Below are positions 59,705 to 64,000 of a stretch of DNA of 64,000 nucleotides, piece after piece. Under the pieces are notes generated by a model. That model was given only the letters and a program-made list of their open reading frames with translations, was not told where the DNA came from and searched no databases. A program made the translations under genes and the position numbers. This stretch comes from Marinobacter salexigens. GTDB taxonomy: Bacteria; Pseudomonadota; Gammaproteobacteria; Pseudomonadales; Oleiphilaceae. The stretch spans positions 434,001 through 498,000 of the forward strand of contig NZ_NIHC01000004.1 in the NCBI RefSeq assembly GCF_002806945.1, written 5' to 3'. Positions within the stretch are counted from its first letter, which is position 1, and each line of letters starts with the position of its first letter.

Positions 59705-60832
59705 ATGACAGCAGGATCGCTGACTGTGACAACCGAGCCAGCCGCCGCGTGCGCCACCTTACGCAGCGACTGGCTGGATCTGGAGCGCCGTGCACAACCC
59801 ACGGTGTTTCTTTCCTGGCAATGGCTCGGGCATTGGCTGCATGTTTACAAACCAGATGCCTTAGTACTTCGTGTAATGGAAGGGGATCGGCTGGTTGGCC
59901 TGGGGTTGGTGGTAGAAACGGATGAGCGCCGACACGGTGTTCTCAAATCCCGCTGCCTGCGCCTGCACCAAACTGGCCACAAATTGCTGGATCAGATCTG
60001 GATAGAATACAACGGCTTTCTGGCTGAGTGTGGCAAGGAAGATGCTGTAGCCAAAGCCTGCCTGGGACACCTGTGCCGTGAAATGCCGGGCTGGGACGAG
60101 TTTATTCTGGGCGCCATAGATGCCGATGAGGCAGACCGATACGCGCAGATTACCGGCCTCTACAAACATCTGCGCTGGGAAGCACCCTGTTTTGGCGTGG
60201 ATCTGGATGGCCTGCGCCGAAGCGGTGGTCATTATCTCGATACGCTTTCACGAAATACCCGGCATCAGATCAACCGCGCCCATCGGCTTTACGGTGAGCG
60301 CGGCGAAGTAAAGCTGGTGCGCCCGGACTCCACAGAGGAAGCGCTCGCAGTATTTGACCGCATAGGCCCAAGGCACCTTAAGCGTTGGGGTGATGGTCCC
60401 GACCAGAGCGGGTTCGCCAACCCGGATTTTGTTCGCTTTCACCGGGAGCTGATCCGCGCGCAATGGCCGGAAGGGGGCGTTGATCTGGTTTCTCTGATGG
60501 CGGGCGACGAAGAGATTGCCTGCTTTTATAACCTGCTGCACAACCAGGTCGTCTACTTCTATCTGGGTGGCATGGCCGTTGAAACGGACAACCGCCTCAA
60601 GCCGGGTTTACTGGGCCATAGTTTGTGCATTGAAGACTATCGCCACCACGGCTTTCATTATTACGATTTCATGGGCGGGGATGAACGGTACAAATCCAAC
60701 CTGGGGCATTTTCATCGCAACCTGGTTCAGATCGCCTTGCAGCGCCCCCGCTTCAAACTGAAGCTTGAAGACGTGGCGAGGCGAGCAAGAAACCGTTGGC
60801 TTAAAGAGGCGAGTGCCGGCAATGAACCTTGA
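59705..60832 (+). CDS. GNAT/FemAB-like acyltransferase 1
   Basis: A 375-residue protein of the BioF2-like/FemAB acetyltransferase group (two GNAT-like halves). Recognisable segments are LERRAQPTVFLSWQWLGHWLHVY near residues 26-48, LDTLSRNTRHQINRAHRLYGERG near 180 and YYDFMGGDERYKSNLGHFHRNLVQIAL near 320, which is the typical end of such proteins. It likely transfers an acyl or aminoacyl group to a polysaccharide or lipid-linked precursor; donor and acceptor are unknown. It overlaps the next, related gene by 11 bases. Confidence 0.85.
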   Translation: MTAGSLTVTTEPAAACATLRSDWLDLERRAQPTVFLSWQWLGHWLHVYKPDALVLRVMEGDRLVGLGLVVETDERRHGVLKSRCLRLHQTGHKLLDQIWIEYNGFLAECGKEDAVAKACLGHLCREMPGWDEFILGAIDADEADRYAQITGLYKHLRWEAPCFGVDLDGLRRSGGHYLDTLSRNTRHQINRAHRLYGERGEVKLVRPDSTEEALAVFDRIGPRHLKRWGDGPDQSGFANPDFVRFHRELIRAQWPEGGVDLVSLMAGDEEIACFYNLLHNQVVYFYLGGMAVETDNRLKPGLLGHSLCIEDYRHHGFHYYDFMGGDERYKSNLGHFHRNLVQIALQRPRFKLKLEDVARRARNRWLKEASAGNEP

Positions 60833-61907
60833 ATTACAAGCCCGGGCCTCCCGATTTAACGTATTCCCGGCAGACGAATACAACCGTTATGTTGCAGACC
60901 ACCCCCAAGCAACGCCTTACCATAAGAGCGCCTGGCTGCAAGCCGCAGAGAGCGCCTATGGCCACACGGGGTGGTTGATCAGTGTTCACCATAATGAAAC
61001 GCTCTGTGGTGTGCTGCCCCTGGTGGAGGTAAAACCACCCATTGGTGCGAGTAGCCTGGTTTCTTTGCCATTCTGCGATTTAGGCGGAGTGCTGGCAGAC
61101 ACCGCAGAGATACGACAGCGACTGATTACTGAAGCCCAAACCCTGGCACAAACAAATCGCATCAAAACCCTGGAAATCCGTGAAGGCGGAATGGCACTGG
61201 ATACCCAAAACGATGCAGCGCTGCCCGGCAACACAAAAGTACGAATGCTCTGTGGTCTGCCAGAGAACAGCGAAGCCCTGTTCAAAAGCTACAAGCCCAA
61301 ACTCCGTAGCCAGATTCGCAAAGCAGAGAAGAACGGGCTAAGAGCGGAGTTGTGCACAGAAGCGAACGCCGTGGATCTGTTTTACGAAGTGTTCGCCCGG
61401 AATATGCAAAGGTTAGGTTCGCCGGTACACAGCCTGCAATGGTTTCAGGAACTGAAGGCTGCTTATGGTGAGTCAATGCTGATTGGCATTGTATTTCAGG
61501 ACGCAAAGCCTGTTGGCGCAGGCATAGTGTTACTGGGCGGAAAAGAAGCTTGCATCCCCTGGGCTTCCACACTGGCAGAATTCAACCGGCTGGCGCCTAA
61601 CATGCTGCTGTATTGGACGTTGCTGAGCCACGTGTGTGACATAGGTTACACCCGATTCGACTTCGGCCGTTCAACACTGGATGAAGGCACCTATCGCTTT
61701 AAAAAACAGTGGGGCGCTCAGCCCTATGAATTGATCTGGACAGAATACCCTGGCGGCAAATCAATCCCGCAGAGTGCACCAGCAAGCGCTAATGGGATAT
61801 CTACAGCCTCCCGGCTCCGGCCTCTTATTGAAAACATCTGGCGACGCTTGCCACTGCCATTTGCCAACTGGCTTGGCCCAAAATTGAGACGATACATCAC
61901 CCTATGA
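60822..61907 (+). CDS. FemAB-family XrtA-associated protein (acyltransferase 2)
   Basis: A 361-residue FemAB-like protein of the kind found in exosortase-linked polysaccharide clusters. HPQATPYHKSAWLQAAESAYGHTGWLISVH in outline opens the first GNAT-like half, KLRSQIRKAEKNGLRAEL near 165 bridges, and YTRFDFGRSTLDEGTYRFKKQWGAQPYEL near 290 closes the second. ATG 60822 lies inside the end of the previous gene and is preferred to an in-frame start at 60765. The stop overlaps the glycosyltransferase start ATGA. Confidence 0.88.
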   Translation: MNLELQARASRFNVFPADEYNRYVADHPQATPYHKSAWLQAAESAYGHTGWLISVHHNETLCGVLPLVEVKPPIGASSLVSLPFCDLGGVLADTAEIRQRLITEAQTLAQTNRIKTLEIREGGMALDTQNDAALPGNTKVRMLCGLPENSEALFKSYKPKLRSQIRKAEKNGLRAELCTEANAVDLFYEVFARNMQRLGSPVHSLQWFQELKAAYGESMLIGIVFQDAKPVGAGIVLLGGKEACIPWASTLAEFNRLAPNMLLYWTLLSHVCDIGYTRFDFGRSTLDEGTYRFKKQWGAQPYELIWTEYPGGKSIPQSAPASANGISTASRLRPLIENIWRRLPLPFANWLGPKLRRYITL

Positions 61908-64000
61908 CGTTTGTACTGTTGTTAACACTGCTTTGCCTCGCCGTACCCGTGTACGTGTATTTCGGGTACCCGGTGATATTGTGGCTGCTTACCCGTGGCC
62001 TGCCAGAGATCACCCACCGCCGGGGCGAGCACAAACCTTCAGTGGCATTGATTATTTCCAGCTACAACGAAGCAGACGTAATCCGCGAGAAACTGCAAAA
62101 CGCGCTGGAGCTGGACTACCCGCAAGAGCTGCTCCAGATCATTGTGGTATCAGACGGTTCAGACGACGGCACAGATGAGGCCGTAAAAGAGTTTGAAGAC
62201 GACCGAATCCTGTTGATCCGCCAGGAAGGCCGGTTAGGCAAAACCATGGGCATCAACCTGGCCATGGAACAGGTAAAAGCCGACATCACCGTATTCAGCG
62301 ATGCTAACGCCATGTACGCCACCGATGCCATCAGCAAACTGGTACGCAACTTCGCAGATCTGGATGTGGGTTACGTGGTGGGCGCAGCCCTCTACACTGA
62401 TGCAGGTACCGGTGCCAGTGCGCAAAATGAAAACCTCTACTGGCGCTACGAACTGGCCATCAAAGCCATGGAATCCCGCCTGCATTCCGTCGTGGGCGGC
62501 GATGGCGCTATCTACGCCATTCGCACCAAGCTGTGGGAGCCGCTGCAGCAGCAGGACATCAATGACTTTGTGAACCCCCTGCAGATCATCGCCAAAGGCT
62601 ACCGGGGCGTGTTCGATGCAGAGGCAAAGTGCTTCGAAGAAACCGCCGGCGATTTCGATCGGGAAGTGGCCCGCAAAGAACGCATTGTAAACCGTAGTAT
62701 TCGTGGCCTGATGCGGGTAGGGCAGGTAATGAACCCTGCGAAATCAGGAATATTCGCATGGGAAGTGATTTCCCATAAGTTGCTCAGGTGGTTGATCCCG
62801 TTGTTCCTGCTCGTCGGTGTTTCAGGTAGCGTGATTCTGGCTTTCGCAGGTTTTGGCCTGTTCAAGCTTATCACTGCAGGCACAGTGTTGATCTTAGCAC
62901 TGACGCTTGTGGGGCACCTATCTGAAAATCGCAACCAATTGCCCAGCTGGATTGCCACGCCTTATTACTTTGTGATGGTGAACGGCTATGCGGTGCGAGG
63001 TATTGTGAAGGCGCTGCAGGGGCGGACTCAGGTAACGTGGAATAGTGCCAGAAACACAGAAACAGGGAGCGTTCAGAGTGACATGCCAGTGAGTAAGCTA
63101 CGTGTACTTCAATTCATTACCCCGGCCGGTTTTTATGGGGCAGAGCGTTGGGTTCTGGCGCTGGCCAACAACATCAACCGAGATGACGTTATCTGCGATC
63201 TTGCAGTCACCCGGGAATCTCCGGATCAAGATCTTTCGGTGGCCGAATACTATCCTCGCGATGATGGCCAGCAGGTTTATTACCTGGACATGAGCGGGCG
63301 GTTCGATTTTCGAGTGGTTAGCCAGTTGTGTGATGTTATCCGCAACAACAAGATTGATGTCATTCATACCCATGGATACAAATCGGACATATTAGGCCTC
63401 CTGGCCGCCAAGCGAACGGGTATTGCCTGTGTGAGCACACCGCACGGATTCTCCGGCAAGGTGGGTTTCAAACTCGCCACGTTTATTCGTATTGGCACTT
63501 ACATGCTTCGTTACTTCGACCGTGTTGTTCCGCTGTCGGAGGAACTGATGGACGACATGAAGCGATTCAAAGTGCCCGAAGCCAGAACATCGTTCATCCG
63601 CAATGGTGTGGACCTCACAGAAATTGATGCAGCTTTGGCAAATCTGCCTCAGGTAAATGCCTCTGATGAAGATTCCCCAATCATCGGCTTTATCGGCCAG
63701 ATGATTCCCCGAAAGGGAATACCGGATCTTATAGAGGTTTTTGACCAGATCTACCAAGCGCAGCCAGACCTCCGTTTGCAATTGCTGGGTGATGGCAGCC
63801 AAAGAGTGGAGTTGGAACAACAGGCGGCACAACTGAAAAGTGTTAACGCCATAGAGTTTTTGGGTTTTCGAAGTGATCGCCTGGAACTGCTGTCCAAATT
63901 CAGTTTGTTCGTTATGACCTCGTCACTGGAGGGCATTCCCCGGTGCATGATGGAAGCCATGGCCGTAGGTATTCCTGTGGTGGCTTATGATATTCCCGGT
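61904..64000 (+). CDS. Fused GT2-GT4 glycosyltransferase, 3' end outside window
   Basis: An uninterrupted frame of 699 codons runs from ATG 61904 to the window end; I translated it codon by codon and found no stop. Residues 1-30 form a membrane helix. About 45-290 is a GT2 domain: ALIISSYNEADVI, VVSDGSDDGTDEAV, VFSDANAMYATDA, and GGDGAIYAIR. Two or three membrane helices lie near 285-345. After a short Ser/Asn-rich linker (about 370-395) a GT4 domain begins at KLRVLQFITPAGFYGAERWV. It continues with HTHGYKSDILGLLAAKR, FIGQMIPRKGIPDLIEVF and the EGIPRCMMEAMAVGIPVVAYDIPG donor-site region at the edge. The start overlaps the preceding stop. Confidence 0.9.
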   Translation, partial: MTFVLLLTLLCLAVPVYVYFGYPVILWLLTRGLPEITHRRGEHKPSVALIISSYNEADVIREKLQNALELDYPQELLQIIVVSDGSDDGTDEAVKEFEDDRILLIRQEGRLGKTMGINLAMEQVKADITVFSDANAMYATDAISKLVRNFADLDVGYVVGAALYTDAGTGASAQNENLYWRYELAIKAMESRLHSVVGGDGAIYAIRTKLWEPLQQQDINDFVNPLQIIAKGYRGVFDAEAKCFEETAGDFDREVARKERIVNRSIRGLMRVGQVMNPAKSGIFAWEVISHKLLRWLIPLFLLVGVSGSVILAFAGFGLFKLITAGTVLILALTLVGHLSENRNQLPSWIATPYYFVMVNGYAVRGIVKALQGRTQVTWNSARNTETGSVQSDMPVSKLRVLQFITPAGFYGAERWVLALANNINRDDVICDLAVTRESPDQDLSVAEYYPRDDGQQVYYLDMSGRFDFRVVSQLCDVIRNNKIDVIHTHGYKSDILGLLAAKRTGIACVSTPHGFSGKVGFKLATFIRIGTYMLRYFDRVVPLSEELMDDMKRFKVPEARTSFIRNGVDLTEIDAALANLPQVNASDEDSPIIGFIGQMIPRKGIPDLIEVFDQIYQAQPDLRLQLLGDGSQRVELEQQAAQLKSVNAIEFLGFRSDRLELLSKFSLFVMTSSLEGIPRCMMEAMAVGIPVVAYDIPG

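Overview
The window looks like chromosomal DNA of a marine gammaproteobacterium, most likely Marinobacter or a close relative. This rests on the house-keeping order (ruvB-ybgC-tolQRAB-pal-cpoB-tRNA-Lys, then nadA-bepA-tusA-perM-dapA-bamC-purC), an FCD/GntR-controlled methylcitrate operon with acnD-prpF, and a PEP-CTERM/XrtA-type exopolysaccharide cluster. The assignment is inference from gene content. No IS element, integrase, prophage or CRISPR array was seen.

Region 1 (41-6855) holds Holliday-junction helicase RuvB, the full Tol-Pal envelope system and two identical tRNA-Lys genes closed by a terminator. Region 2 (6948-22994) is a 16-kb run of 18 same-strand, mostly touching genes encoding an ethanolamine-utilisation bacterial microcompartment. 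The order eutS-P-Q-T-D-M-M2-N-E-J-G-H-A-B-C-L matches the enterobacterial eut operon. The places where eutK and the regulator eutR would stand are taken by two genes of the propanediol type: pduS (flavin/Fe-S cobalamin reductase) and pduT (tandem-BMC shell protein with the Fe-S cysteine). A second eutM is also present. Import by EutH, cleavage by EutBC, B12 repair by EutA/EutT/PduS and acetaldehyde processing by EutE/EutG/EutD form a complete pathway. This hybrid is the most notable system in the window.

Region 3 (23063-33706) is core metabolism and envelope: quinolinate synthase, BepA, TusA, PerM, DapA, BamC, PurC, a small outer-membrane protein, a nucleotide-sugar epimerase, glutaredoxin, cytochrome b561, a c-type cytochrome and tRNA-Val. 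Region 4 (33882-38877) has a choice-of-anchor-L PEP-CTERM protein behind a good sigma-54 promoter, a DMT permease, a small HTH protein, GalU, and a TpsB-like outer-membrane barrel that lacks POTRA domains.

Region 5 (38937-48618) is the 2-methylcitrate (propionate) operon: GntR regulator with four TTGTnnACAA boxes, prpB, prpC, acnD, prpF and, beyond an inserted PEP-CTERM gene, prpD. Two gaps in this operon hold paired GC-rich inverted REP-like elements. The inserted PEP-CTERM gene also has a sigma-54 promoter.

Region 6 (48636-64000) is the exosortase-associated exopolysaccharide cluster: ATPase and deacetylase on the minus strand; then priming glycosyltransferase, export lipoprotein, chain-length protein, a tyrosine-kinase homologue with a destroyed P-loop, outer-membrane barrel, second deacetylase, carbamoyltransferase, two FemAB-like proteins and, running off the window, one continuous reading frame joining a GT2 membrane glycosyltransferase to a GT4 glycosyltransferase. 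The exosortase gene and the PrsK/PrsR regulators are not in the window.
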